Shown: positions 46,005-55,229 of the stretch, piece by piece
Layout of the letters: each line of letters begins with the position of its first letter
Position numbering within the stretch: position 1 is the first letter of the stretch
Assembly (NCBI RefSeq): GCF_000745485.1
Contig: NZ_KN050693.1
Span: 659,995-723,994, forward strand
Direction: 5' to 3'
Origin: Methanobacterium veterum
Lineage (GTDB): Archaea > Methanobacteriota > Methanobacteria > Methanobacteriales > Methanobacteriaceae
DNA: 64,000 nucleotides
Program-made: the position numbers and the translations under genes
The notes under the pieces: generated by a model
Seen by the model: the letters and a program-made list of their open reading frames with translations, nothing else
Database searches by the model: none
What the model was told of the DNA's origin: nothing

Positions 46005-46300
46005 ATTTAAATTTAACTAATACACATTTAAAATGATTTTTAATGATATTTTTTTCAATTATCACTATTTTTTTTTAGGGAGATGTATGGAAGTAGTTTA
46101 TATAAGTTTAAATTTAACTAAAATACGTTTAAAATGGTTGTAGATGATATTTATTTAAGGGGTAGGGATTATTTTATTGGAATTTTAAATTAATTGAAAT
46201 GAATCAAATTGGTTAATGATATTTTTAAATTGGAAATATAGAAATAGTTTATAAGCTTTAAATTTAACTAAAATACTTAAAGTAATGATATTTGTATTTT
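46005..46300. repeat. Three degenerate direct repeats upstream of the DNA glycosylase gene
   Basis: The core TTTAAATTTAACTAAAATAC, followed by TTTAAAATG and ATGATATTT, appears at about 46005, 46106 and 46256. The latter two also share preceding sequence resembling GGAAATATAGAAATAGTTTATA. Spacing is about 100 and 150 nt. The region has no gene. Confidence 0.65.
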
Positions 46301-46381
46301 TGAATTGTAAATATAGAACTTAATTAAGGTTTACAGTCAAACTACATTCAATAGATTAATATATAACTTGGCGTTGAGAAG

Positions 46382-47080
46382 ATGCAGGAAAAGATAATTG
46401 AAATATATGGGAAACTTTATGATCTTTACGGCCCGCAGGGCTGGTGGCCCTTAATAAACCATGATGGAATAAATCCAACCAAAACTGGAGCTATCCGAGG
46501 TTATCATCCTGAAAATTATGAATTGCCCACGAAGCGAGATCAAGTCTATGAGATAATCATTGGTGCAATTTTGACGCAGAATACATCCTGGTTGTCTGCA
46601 GAAATGGCATTATTCAACCTCGATGAATTAGATGTAATTAGCCCTGAAAAATTGTTAAAGTTAGATGATGAAACCTTAAAATCAGCCATCCGCTGTGCAG
46701 GATTTTTAAACCAAAAAGCGATCTATATCAGGGAAGTAACCAAATTTTTTATAGGAATCGAAGGGAAGGTCCCAACAAGAAAAGAATTACTGGCAGTTAA
46801 AGGTATTGGTAATGAAACTGCAGATTCGATCCTTCTTTATGCTTATAAACAACCTCAATTCGTAGTTGATGCATATACAAAAAGGATATTTTCTCATTTA
46901 GGAATTGTCAGTGAAGATATAAAATATATGGAACTTAAAGAACTGTTTGAATCAAACCTGCCTGAGGATATGCCTCTTTATCAGGAATATCACGCTTTGA
47001 TAGTGGAACATGCTAAAAGATATTACAGTAAAAAGCCTTATGGTGTAAATGACCCTTTAAAAGATTTAATGAAATATTAA
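46382..47080 (+). CDS. HhH-GPD DNA glycosylase (endonuclease III superfamily, MpgII/MagIII-like)
   Basis: A 232-residue base-excision repair enzyme. The helix-hairpin-helix is [19 protein letters not shown], and the catalytic Asp is in [17 protein letters not shown]. The position of the endonuclease III lyase lysine is Glu (GNET instead of GRKT), so it should be a monofunctional glycosylase. The C-terminus has no cysteine cluster, so no Fe-S cluster. Both points fit the 3-methyladenine glycosylase branch. The ATG at 46382 has only a weak GAGAAG before it. Degenerate copies of its 3' end follow. Confidence 0.88.
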   Translation: MQEKIIEIYGKLYDLYGPQGWWPLINHDGINPTKTGAIRGYHPENYELPTKRDQVYEIIIGAILTQNTSWLSAEMALFNLDELDVISPEKLLKLDDETLKSAIRCAGFLNQKAIYIREVTKFFIGIEGKVPTRKELLAVKGIGNETADSILLYAYKQPQFVVDAYTKRIFSHLGIVSEDIKYMELKELFESNLPEDMPLYQEYHALIVEHAKRYYSKKPYGVNDPLKDLMKY

Positions 47081-47169
47081 TTATCTGTTTCAAGTTATTT
47101 AAGTTGGATATGTGGTATGGCTGTCAAAAGAAGGACAAAATATTTTTTGTAGTAACTGATAATTTCTAG

Positions 47170-47247
47170 AAATATGTGAAACATGTTAAAGTATGGTAAA
47201 AAGCCTTACGGTGGGGTAATCCTCTAGAAAAGTTAATGAAAGGTTAG
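47170..47247 (+). pseudogene. Degenerate second copy of the glycosylase 3' end
   Basis: The sequence resembles the last ~25 codons of the preceding gene: AAACATGTTAAA, then GGTAAAAAGCCTTACGGTG, a one-base frame change, then CTAGAAAAGTTAATGAAAGG and TAG. It is not translated into a complete protein. It is either a duplicated gene end or the tail of a deleted paralogue. Confidence 0.65.
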
Positions 47248-47340
47248 AATTTTTTGATTGCTTAAATTTTTATTAAACAAATGTTTTTAATTAAAGATTA
47301 AAAAAACAGTTTATTGATTTAAACTGTTTTTTCCGCTGAG

Positions 47341-48054
47341 TTAACCTGTAACCTGTTTTATACTTCCAGCACCGTTCAGCTGTTTGGTTACCTGGGGATT
47401 GCCGATGTAAGATATCTGCCCTGCACCATTAACTACTGCATTTAATGAGTTAGATACTTTAACAGTTCCTCTTCCTGCACCGCTAATTGTTATGGTCGCT
47501 ATTTTGCTGGTTAAATCACCTGCGTTATATTCTCCTGCTCCAGAGATGCTAATATCCTGATTGTTGGCAGTGCCTGACATGGTTAATTTGCCGGCTCCTG
47601 AAATTATGATTTTAAGGGCTTTAACGTTTAAATTGCTTAGACTACCTTCACCTGCCCCATTGATGTTTATGGTCAATGAATTGGTGTTTAAACCGTTGGA
47701 CTGGATTTTTCCCCCTCCAGAGTAACTGATGGAATTAAGGTCTTTTACTGTTAAATAGTATTTAATTGGTTTGGTGGGCACAACTGGATTGGTGATACGT
47801 ATATTTAGAACGTTATTGCTGACGTTGGTTGTAATATACTGCATGATGTTGTCTTCTGCTTCAACTGTCAGGGATTCTTTGTCCCCTTGAGTTATAATCA
47901 CCGTACCTGCACCGTCAACCGAAACCTGGTTAAAACCGCTCACGTTTTTTGACTGGTTCACTACATTTCCAGACCCATTTGTACCCTGCCACGTACATCC
48001 TGATGCAGCTACAACTGCTAAAATAACTAAAGCTGCAATGATATATTTTTTCAA
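47341..48054 (-). CDS. GIN-domain (DUF2807) lipoprotein
   Basis: A 237-residue secreted lipoprotein: signal peptide and lipobox ASGC at Cys20, then a head GIN domain of the DUF2807 family with parallel beta-helix-like repeats (SVDGAGTVIITQGDKESLTV, SYSGGGKIQSNGLNTNSLTI, ISGAGKLTMSGTANNQDISI, TISGAGRGTVKV, VVNGAGQISYIG). Each turn repeats the pattern x-G-A-G. In bacteria these domains occur in putative adhesins; here it would be anchored outside the membrane. Function unknown. Confidence 0.85.
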   Translation of the reverse strand: MKKYIIAALVILAVVAASGCTWQGTNGSGNVVNQSKNVSGFNQVSVDGAGTVIITQGDKESLTVEAEDNIMQYITTNVSNNVLNIRITNPVVPTKPIKYYLTVKDLNSISYSGGGKIQSNGLNTNSLTININGAGEGSLSNLNVKALKIIISGAGKLTMSGTANNQDISISGAGEYNAGDLTSKIATITISGAGRGTVKVSNSLNAVVNGAGQISYIGNPQVTKQLNGAGSIKQVTG

Positions 48055-48093
48055 AATATCCCCTCCCTATTTATAAGTAATATTCTGGTCTTA

Positions 48094-49014
48094 TTAGCTT
48101 ATTATCTCTTTTGATTTTTCATATGTGTCTTTAATTTGCATATATCCTCTTCTGTTAAAACTGCAACCACGCATACAAATAGTGCAGCCACTGCACAGAT
48201 CATTTATAACTTTTGTTCTTGTTATTCCAGTTTCAGAAGATTTTTCTTGAATAATTGCGTTTCCAGGGCAGTTTTTAATACATTTACCGCATTTTGCACA
48301 AAATTCAGGGATCCATGAGTGATCATCATCTGTATTTACTGGTAAATTTTGAATACTTGTAAATATAGCAGACAGCCGCTGTCTTGGACCAAACTTGGGT
48401 GTTATAATCATTCCATGTGTTCCTCTATAACCTAAACCTGCTTTTTGGGCTAAATGTGGATACATTACAACTCCTCCTGCAGGATGACTGGCGTGGGCGG
48501 CAAATCCATTTTCCCTTAAAAATCCCGCAAGTTCATTGGTCCTTTTACCAAGCTCATCATAGGTTACATTGCTCATCTCCTGAGTTTCAGGACTTGGGGC
48601 AGTATCTACAGCTTTTTTGTCCATTTCCATTATTAGAATAATCGCATTGTCAAAAAGAATTGATTTATCTTTAAATATAAGCGTGGAAGGCACATTTGTG
48701 TAACATATACTGTCTACGCCAATTGATCCAGCATAATCTTCAAATTGTTTAATAAAATCCGCTTCAGCTTCTACTTTTGGATTATATGGATTATTTTTAA
48801 GGGATTTGACTGTCATTTCCATATTTTTTGCTATTGAAAGCTGTCTTGGGAGTGTTTTTAGTGTTATTTTCAGTTTATCCGGCATTAACTTCTCTGGAGA
48901 TGATGCTGATGCTGTTACGCATCCATCTATTTCTTTAACACTATTTTCAAGATTATTGACTTTTGCAAGCCTGTAACCAGCGTATTTGTCCTTTATTTTA
49001 GTTACTATGCTCAT
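48094..49014 (-). CDS. 4Fe-4S reductase-like protein (epoxyqueuosine reductase/dehalogenase superfamily)
   Basis: A 306-residue cytoplasmic protein with two 4Fe-4S motifs at the C-terminus (CAKCGKCIKNCP, around residues 237-248, and CSGCTICMRGC, around 270-280). The N-terminal domain resembles the QueG/reductive dehalogenase-like fold (AHASHPAGGVVMYPHLAQKA, GYRGTHGMIITPKFGPR). No corrinoid motif is obvious. The gene starts 4 nt after the TetR gene on the same strand, so it is likely its regulatory target. The electron-transfer substrate is unknown. Confidence 0.8.
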   Translation of the reverse strand: MSIVTKIKDKYAGYRLAKVNNLENSVKEIDGCVTASASSPEKLMPDKLKITLKTLPRQLSIAKNMEMTVKSLKNNPYNPKVEAEADFIKQFEDYAGSIGVDSICYTNVPSTLIFKDKSILFDNAIILIMEMDKKAVDTAPSPETQEMSNVTYDELGKRTNELAGFLRENGFAAHASHPAGGVVMYPHLAQKAGLGYRGTHGMIITPKFGPRQRLSAIFTSIQNLPVNTDDDHSWIPEFCAKCGKCIKNCPGNAIIQEKSSETGITRTKVINDLCSGCTICMRGCSFNRRGYMQIKDTYEKSKEIIS

Positions 49015-49018
49015 TTTA

Positions 49019-49657
49019 TCACTTTTTCTCCAGGCTTTTTACAAAATAATCCAGATGTTTTTCAATCATCTCTCCTATTTTACCTGTATTGGAGTTATCA
49101 CTTTTTAAAAGTAGATACTCCATAAATAATGTGAAGATGGTGTACTGAAATTCCATGGCTTTAATATCAGGGTCTATTTTATTTATAATGCCTTTTTTAA
49201 CCATAATTTCCAACACTGCCCTTGAAAATGAGTATGGTTCATGAATCAAGCATTCTAAAACAATCATTCTGGCTCTTTTATCTTTATACTGCTCGCTGGA
49301 GATAATCCTGAATATTTTTTCCATTACTGGATTTTTAAAAATGTACAGTGTAAGATTGGCCCTCTGACGGAAAATTTCTGGCGTTACTTTATCTATTTTG
49401 TCCAGATTCTGGGCTTCTGGAGGCCTCATTTTAATTAATTCTTTTTTAAAGTATTCGAAAATATTATCCATTATTTCATTCTTGCTTTTGTAGTGGCTGT
49501 AAAGCGATGCCTTTTTAATGCCTACAGCTTCTGCTATTTCGCGCATAGATGTTGCATCAAACCCTTTTTGGGCAAATAAATCAATAGCAGATTCAAATAT
49601 TCTTTCTTTTGTATTTTTTTCTTCTAATTTATTTATATTGCCTTTATTTTCGGCCAT
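49019..49657 (-). CDS. TetR-family transcriptional regulator
   Basis: A 212-residue regulator. The N-terminal TetR helix-turn-helix is ESAIDLFAQKGFDATSMREI followed by AVGIKKASLYSHYKSKNEIM. The C-terminal ~150 residues form an all-helical ligand-binding domain. It starts a two-gene operon with the Fe-S protein. Palindromic elements at 49704-49780, just upstream, are the likely operators, so it probably represses its own operon. Confidence 0.92.
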   Translation of the reverse strand: MAENKGNINKLEEKNTKERIFESAIDLFAQKGFDATSMREIAEAVGIKKASLYSHYKSKNEIMDNIFEYFKKELIKMRPPEAQNLDKIDKVTPEIFRQRANLTLYIFKNPVMEKIFRIISSEQYKDKRARMIVLECLIHEPYSFSRAVLEIMVKKGIINKIDPDIKAMEFQYTIFTLFMEYLLLKSDNSNTGKIGEMIEKHLDYFVKSLEKK

Positions 49658-49703
49658 TTAATCATATCCTTTCCCTAATAATTGGTATAAACATCATTTA
49701 TAC

Positions 49704-49780
49704 GTCCGACCGGTAGGTAGTTTATGAATATGGTAATATATTTTATTGTATATAAAGCTACCTACCGGCAGGTAGGTCCG
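49704..49780. promoter_or_regulatory. Two TetR-type operator elements
   Basis: GTCCGACCGGTAGGTAG (49704-49720) and the inverted element CTACCTACCGGCAGGTAGG, followed by TCCG (about 49758-49780), share CCTACC/GGTAGG half sites in a dyad. They flank a TATA-like stretch (ATTTTATTGTATATAAA) directly upstream of the regulator gene. Confidence 0.65.
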
Positions 49781-49972
49781 AACTGTTTAATAGGATCTGA
49801 AAATAATGAAATGGTTGTAAAAAAGCCACGCTAAACTTGCAGGAATTAAAAATAATTTGGAAAAATATAGTTATTTGTTTAATATCCTAAATTAAAATTT
49901 TTATTTTATTAAAATAATAAAAAATTCACCATCCTACCGGACAGTCCTTAGTGAAGTATTGAAACCTTTCAT

Positions 49973-50941
49973 TCAAATACGCGCTATATCGCTGCAGTAA
50001 TGTTCCAGTAAGACTACAGCTTCAGTAATAGTACTTAAATCCATTTTTACTTTTGAATTAGCAATAAAATTAGATATTTCTCTAGTATTCATCACAGTAT
50101 AAGTTCTAGGCATCTTTCGAACTGTAAAATTATTATTGGGGAATGCAACAATTGAATTAAGCATTATGTAATCAATATTTAAATTTTTAGAATCTAAAAA
50201 CCTTTTTAATTCTATTGCATTCAGTTTAACCTGCTGTGGATTTAGGATAGTTTTTGAGACTATTTTACCAATATTATCCATCCATTTATTTTCATTAATG
50301 ACATAATGGCCGCGGAGATTATTGATATGGATTAAAAAGATACCTGTTGGTCCAACTACAACGTGGTTAATTTTTATTCTTTTATCCCGGATTTTCAGCT
50401 TATTTAAAATAAAATAACCTTCAGGCAGATTTTTAAAATAATTTGGAGTTGAATTTTTCTTTACAGTTATTCTCCGCTGATTTACATTATTAACACGGGT
50501 TTTCATTATCTTTCCATTTCTTTTACCATATAAATAAGTAAGAACACCTGCAGCCATAATAGAAACAGCTGTAATGTAAAGAAATATTATCTGCAGAGAT
50601 AAATTCAATAAATTGTTTGGATTTTTAAAATTATTTGTACTTTGAGATATCCAAAAAATGGGAGAAACATAAGCTAATATGAATATAAATAACCCTATGA
50701 TTGCAAGTATAAAACCTGCAGTGGTAATTTTGACATATTTTGAGTGAGTATTGAAATTTTTTTCATCTTCATAAGCATTGTGGTTAATATTTTCATTGTT
50801 ATAGTAATCATGGAAGTTTTCATAGTACTTCAACTGCAAACCACATTTTTCACAGGTTTTTAAAGCCTCGGGATCAAAATCGGGTTCTATTTCATAATAA
50901 ATTTCACACTCATTGCAGATTAAATAAGGCATTTTTAGCAC
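49973..50941 (-). CDS. NERD-domain membrane protein with zinc ribbon
   Basis: A 322-residue protein. An N-terminal zinc-ribbon-like part (CNECEIYYEIEPD ... CEKCGLQL) is followed by two membrane helices (about 73-97 and 110-138) and a NERD nuclease-related domain (KINHVVVGPTGIFLIHINNL, ILNPQQVKLNAIELKRFLDS, NIDYIMLNSIVAFPNN). NERD domains belong to the PD-(D/E)xK-like group and often accompany DNA-processing functions. The catalytic Asp/Glu set is not all obvious. It stands alone. Confidence 0.82.
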   Translation of the reverse strand: MLKMPYLICNECEIYYEIEPDFDPEALKTCEKCGLQLKYYENFHDYYNNENINHNAYEDEKNFNTHSKYVKITTAGFILAIIGLFIFILAYVSPIFWISQSTNNFKNPNNLLNLSLQIIFLYITAVSIMAAGVLTYLYGKRNGKIMKTRVNNVNQRRITVKKNSTPNYFKNLPEGYFILNKLKIRDKRIKINHVVVGPTGIFLIHINNLRGHYVINENKWMDNIGKIVSKTILNPQQVKLNAIELKRFLDSKNLNIDYIMLNSIVAFPNNNFTVRKMPRTYTVMNTREISNFIANSKVKMDLSTITEAVVLLEHYCSDIARI

Positions 50942-51156
50942 CTATAAATGCTGTTATTTGTTAATTCATTTAAAATGTACAGATTTCATTTTAAAATTTT
51001 TTTATATTAGTTGATACTTATTATTAATAAATAATGCAAACATTTATAAATATTTTACCAATTATGGACCTATATGGATGCTGAAATACAATTTTCAGTT
51101 ATAATATAAAAAAAGTGGTAGGATTATTAAAATTAGCGCGACATTATCTATTTTAA

Positions 51157-52461
51157 TTATTCATTCTCAAAAACGATATCTGTAATATATGAAACACCAA
51201 TAACAGCCTGCTTAATTTTTGTATTGTCCAGCAGATGGCGCATATCCATAAATTTTCCTTTATTTACTATATTTTTAATTGTTTTATCTAAATCGCATGT
51301 TTTTTTAAGGGGGATATGTTTAAAAATAACAGCATGGTTATGTAAGATCAGTTCGTTATCTCCAGTATTTGCAGGATTTAAATAGAACAATGTGTGCAAA
51401 GCTTCTTTTTCTATGGTTGATATGCTTCCACTAAGGTCCATACCCACACCGAAGCTTATCATTGTTTCCCAATGATGTTTGGGCTCACTGTTTATATCCA
51501 TCCAGTCTTTAAAGTTATCTTCGTGTGTTATCATCTGGTGATTTTCCGGTGCAAATTTTTTAACAGGCGCAATTTTAACCCCTGAGCTGTAAAATTCATC
51601 TAAATCCGCCTGCATGGCTGTACTTATAACTCCATTGAAATTGGGCTGAGTTTGACGTGCAATATTGAATACAGCAGCATAAAGAGTGCTTATAGTAAAG
51701 CTTTCTTCATTTTTACCTTTTACAATCATTATATCATTAAAATCTCCTTCTAATGCTGCATTAAACCCTGTATGGATCGTTACATTTCCCGTATCTTTAT
51801 ACGGAGTTAAAAAGTCAGGGGTATCATGCCCGTCTGTTGGGAGCCAGACCATTGTCCCGCCTATGGTAATCATTTCGCCGAGAATTTGCATGTATTCGTT
51901 TATGTCATCTCCTAACGCACCAAGACCGATGGAATATTCAGTTTCTGAGAATTTTCTAGAATAAATATCTTTCTGCTCTAATTGGGCAAACAAAACCTTA
52001 GATATGTCTCCAACAGCCTTCAAAATGGCAGATTTCTGTGATGATTTATAAACGGTTAGTTCAATATTATTTTGAGTATAAGATGGTGCATCGTTCCAAT
52101 TTATTTCTGCTGTTTTATCCATTTCTTGAGTAATGCGTGATACGGCGTTTTCTTTTCCAGAATGTATTAAAAATACATTATCTAACCCTGTCATTTCCAG
52201 TACTTCTGAGGGGTATTGATTTACATGGCATAAATGGAGATCTCCACCTCTTTTTTGGAGCTTTTTATTTACCTGAAGAAGGACTCTGATACCAGCACTG
52301 CTTAAATAATGGACATCCTTCATATCAATAAGTATATGGATATCGTTCTTTTTAATGACGTTATTAAATGCATCATCTAATTCTAACGCCCCAAATGCAT
52401 CTAACCTTCCTTTAACAGAGATTTGCAGGATATCATTAATTCTTTTGGTATTTATGTCCAT
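51157..52461 (-). CDS. STAS-domain protein with unknown C-terminal domain
   Basis: A 434-residue soluble protein. The first ~110 residues are a STAS domain (SVKGRLDAFGALELDDAFNN, HILIDMKDVHYLSSAGIRVL) with the serine that anti-sigma-factor antagonists use as phospho-site. The remaining ~320 residues form an unrecognised domain containing GALGDDINEYMQILGEMITI and HWETMISFGVGMDLSGS. Anti-sigma partners and sigma factors are not expected in archaea, so the STAS domain must serve another regulatory purpose. The function of the fusion is unknown. Confidence 0.75.
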   Translation of the reverse strand: MDINTKRINDILQISVKGRLDAFGALELDDAFNNVIKKNDIHILIDMKDVHYLSSAGIRVLLQVNKKLQKRGGDLHLCHVNQYPSEVLEMTGLDNVFLIHSGKENAVSRITQEMDKTAEINWNDAPSYTQNNIELTVYKSSQKSAILKAVGDISKVLFAQLEQKDIYSRKFSETEYSIGLGALGDDINEYMQILGEMITIGGTMVWLPTDGHDTPDFLTPYKDTGNVTIHTGFNAALEGDFNDIMIVKGKNEESFTISTLYAAVFNIARQTQPNFNGVISTAMQADLDEFYSSGVKIAPVKKFAPENHQMITHEDNFKDWMDINSEPKHHWETMISFGVGMDLSGSISTIEKEALHTLFYLNPANTGDNELILHNHAVIFKHIPLKKTCDLDKTIKNIVNKGKFMDMRHLLDNTKIKQAVIGVSYITDIVFENE

Positions 52462-52560
52462 ATAATCACTTAAAAGGGAATTATTTTTATATGTTTATAT
52501 TAGATTTTATAACTGGAATCAAAACTATTTATCGGTAAGTAAGTTGTTAACACAACATGA

Positions 52561-53850
52561 TTACAGTGATTTAGGTTTAATTTTCCCTAATTTTAAAGGC
52601 TCAACAATGGCTGCCCCTACCAGTAACCCCAGTGAAATAGCAACAACGGTCATTACAACTGCTGTAAGGTTGTTAACGGCCGAAAAGTAATTTTGACCTA
52701 CAAGTGATGCTATACTGATAAAACCTATGGAACCCGGCACTAAAATCCAGAAAGCAGGCAGTATCGATACAAAGCTGGGAGTTCTAATTGGTGAGCGCCC
52801 TATAAGAGTTCCGCTGATTGTCATAAGAAGTGAACCTAAGAAAGCCCCTGAAAATCCGCCAATAAAATAGTTTCCAAACTGCTGTCCAAAGAAAGCTATG
52901 TATAGGACCAGCAGTATCCACGGCAGGTCTCTATTACGTATGGACATGAAAAAGTACATTCCAACGGCAAAAATCAGGACTCCAAAGAATGATATCCACC
53001 CCTGACATATGTTGAATGGGACGGTGGCTATAACTTCTTCTTGAGGCAAGCCTATTATCTGCATTCCCATTAAAACTCCAAAAAGAAGCAGGAATAGAAC
53101 TGCTACTCCATAAATAACTCTGCTTGAGCCGGAGATTATATTTCCTGATGCGAGTTCAAACATCCCTGTTGTAAATGTGGCTCCCGGTAAAAAATAGGCC
53201 AGGGCAGGAATCAGCACTGCAATAGATCCTACTATTAATCCCTGCTTAATTCCCCAGAATATAAAAATTGAAACAAGCAGCGCAGCAACTACTGGTAATA
53301 TAAGCCCTAAACGCGGTCGATTTTTGCCTAAAATTAGCAGCAGCCCAACAATTGCCCCCGCACCTCCAGATGCAATTAACTGCTGTGGTGTAGGCTGTAA
53401 AAGCAGTCCTAAGCCTATGGCAAATAAAATATAACCTATAAATACGCCTGCTGGGCCAAAACGGTGTTTTTGCGAAAGTATCTCTCGAATACGTTTTTTC
53501 CCTTCAAGTGGAGATATTTCGGCTTTTTCAGCCTTGTATATCAGTTCATAAAGTTCTGAAACCTGGTGCAATGGTAATGAACCAGGTAATTGATTAGCTG
53601 CAGTTATGGGGGCTGATTCTTCATCACCTAATTTTATAATTAAAAGGGTAGGAAAAACAATTATTTCGGCTTTAACATTGTATGCTTCTGTAATATCCTC
53701 TAAAATTGACTGCACTGCTGTTACTGAAATCCCTGCTGCTATTAAAGCCTTGCCTAGCTCAGTTAAAAATTCGAACATTCCATGTATGGATCTGCCGTCT
53801 TTGGTGCCCACGGCATTTTTAACTGATTTTAATTCGTTATTTTCGCCCAT
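52561..53850 (-). CDS. ThrE-family threonine/serine exporter
   Basis: A 429-residue membrane protein of the ThrE (DUF1212/DUF3815) family. A soluble N-terminal domain (about 1-130: FLTELGKALIAAGISVTAVQ, NVKAEIIVFPTLLIIKLGDE) is followed by about ten helices arranged as two halves, fused in one chain as in Corynebacterium ThrE. It would export small hydroxy amino acids or related metabolites. It stands alone with a long upstream spacer. Confidence 0.88.
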   Translation of the reverse strand: MGENNELKSVKNAVGTKDGRSIHGMFEFLTELGKALIAAGISVTAVQSILEDITEAYNVKAEIIVFPTLLIIKLGDEESAPITAANQLPGSLPLHQVSELYELIYKAEKAEISPLEGKKRIREILSQKHRFGPAGVFIGYILFAIGLGLLLQPTPQQLIASGGAGAIVGLLLILGKNRPRLGLILPVVAALLVSIFIFWGIKQGLIVGSIAVLIPALAYFLPGATFTTGMFELASGNIISGSSRVIYGVAVLFLLLFGVLMGMQIIGLPQEEVIATVPFNICQGWISFFGVLIFAVGMYFFMSIRNRDLPWILLVLYIAFFGQQFGNYFIGGFSGAFLGSLLMTISGTLIGRSPIRTPSFVSILPAFWILVPGSIGFISIASLVGQNYFSAVNNLTAVVMTVVAISLGLLVGAAIVEPLKLGKIKPKSL

Positions 53851-54136
53851 TATAAAACCGTTTAGCTTTTAAACTCTTTTCACTTGATTTTCGTTTAAAA
53901 CATATTATTTAAGTAATGTTAAAATTATTTGTAACTTACTTTATTGATTTGGGGTAATTTAGTTGTATGGATTTACTCAATTTTTAAAGAACCCGTTATA
54001 TAGAATTATTATATCTTATTTATATTCCATATTGCATATTCATAAATAATAGAAACTAATAAATATTTTTAAGTAGTGGATAATCTAACTTATTTGACTG
54101 ATAAATTTAAGCCGAATTAATCACTTAATGGACATT
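53851..54136. other. Divergent promoter region of thrE-like gene and hemB
   Basis: No gene; AT-rich spacer. The hemB TATA box lies at its plus-strand end. Confidence 0.4.
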
Positions 54137-54149
54137 TAAAGTATATAAA
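54137..54149 (+). promoter_or_regulatory. Candidate TATA box for hemB
   Basis: AAAGTATATAAAT is a good archaeal TATA-like match. It lies about 75 nt before the hemB start, giving a leader of about 45 nt. Confidence 0.45.
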
Positions 54150-54218
54150 TCTATTTTGAAAATTAAATGATTTAATAAATATAGTTATTCACTATAATTT
54201 ATGATAACAGTGATTAAA

Positions 54219-55190
54219 ATGCAATTTCCAATTACAAGAATGCGAAGACTGAGAAAAACACCTCAGATAAGGAATATTTTAAGTGAGACAAAACTGAACC
54301 CTGAAGATTTTATTTATCCAATGTATTTTAAAGAAGATTTAAAAGATAACGAAAAAGAGCACATTGACACCATGCCTGGCCAGTACAGATATTCACTGGA
54401 TGCAGGTATTGAAGAGGCAAAAAAACTGGAAGAATTGGGTTTATCATCAGTTCTTATCTTTGGAATACCTGAAAAAAAGGATGATAAAGGGTCATCAGCT
54501 TACGAGAAAGATGGAATTGTTCAAAGGGCGGTCCGCAGGTTAAAGGAAGAGACAGATTTAATAGTTATAACTGATGTATGCATGTGCCAGTACACTTCCC
54601 ATGGGCACTGTGGAATAATCCTGAAGGATGAAATAGTAAATGATGAGACCCTGGAGTATTTATCTAAAATTGCTTTAAGTCATGCTGAAGCAGGTGCTGA
54701 CATGGTGGCCCCTTCTGATATGATGGACGGCAGGGTCGATGCTATAAGGGAGACTCTTGATGCAAACGGCTATGATGATGCACTTATAATGTCTTACGCT
54801 GCAAAATATGCTTCTGCATTTTATGCGCCGTTTAGGGAAGCTGTAAGTTCTGCACCATCTTTTGGTGATAGAAAAACCTATCAAATGAACCCTGCAAACA
54901 TTGATGAGGCTTTAAGGGAAGCAGAACTTGATATGGTTGAAGGTGCAGATATATTAATGGTTAAACCAGCTATAGCTTATCTTGATGTAATAAAAACCAT
55001 TAAAGAAGAGTTTAAAATGCCGACTGCTGCTTACCAGGTAAGCGGTGAATATTCAATGATTAAAGCAGGTATGGAAGCAGGATATATTACTGAAGAGATT
55101 ATATATGAATCATTACTATCTATTAAACGTGCAGGGGCAGATCTTATCATTTCTCATTTTGCACCTGACTTTTTAAAGGGTAAAATATAA
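54219..55190 (+). CDS. hemB: Porphobilinogen synthase (5-aminolevulinate dehydratase)
   Basis: A 323-residue enzyme that condenses two 5-aminolevulinate molecules to porphobilinogen for cobamide, F430 and siroheme synthesis. The zinc site is [15 protein letters not shown] (C-x-C-x7-C). The two lysines of the active site are in [17 protein letters not shown] and [17 protein letters not shown] 54219 is preferred; the frame opens at 54201. GTGATTAAAATG gives the local ribosome-binding pattern. It heads a run with the CitG-like gene and pheS on the same strand. Confidence 0.97.
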   Translation: MQFPITRMRRLRKTPQIRNILSETKLNPEDFIYPMYFKEDLKDNEKEHIDTMPGQYRYSLDAGIEEAKKLEELGLSSVLIFGIPEKKDDKGSSAYEKDGIVQRAVRRLKEETDLIVITDVCMCQYTSHGHCGIILKDEIVNDETLEYLSKIALSHAEAGADMVAPSDMMDGRVDAIRETLDANGYDDALIMSYAAKYASAFYAPFREAVSSAPSFGDRKTYQMNPANIDEALREAELDMVEGADILMVKPAIAYLDVIKTIKEEFKMPTAAYQVSGEYSMIKAGMEAGYITEEIIYESLLSIKRAGADLIISHFAPDFLKGKI

Positions 55191-55229
55191 AAAAACAGAA
55201 TAATAAACAAAGATAATTGAGGAGTTAAC

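Noticed and set aside
46350..46372. TATA-like ATTAATATATAAC just before the glycosylase gene as its promoter
   Set aside because: It is only about 20 nt from the start codon, so transcription would begin at or after the ATG. Not assigned.
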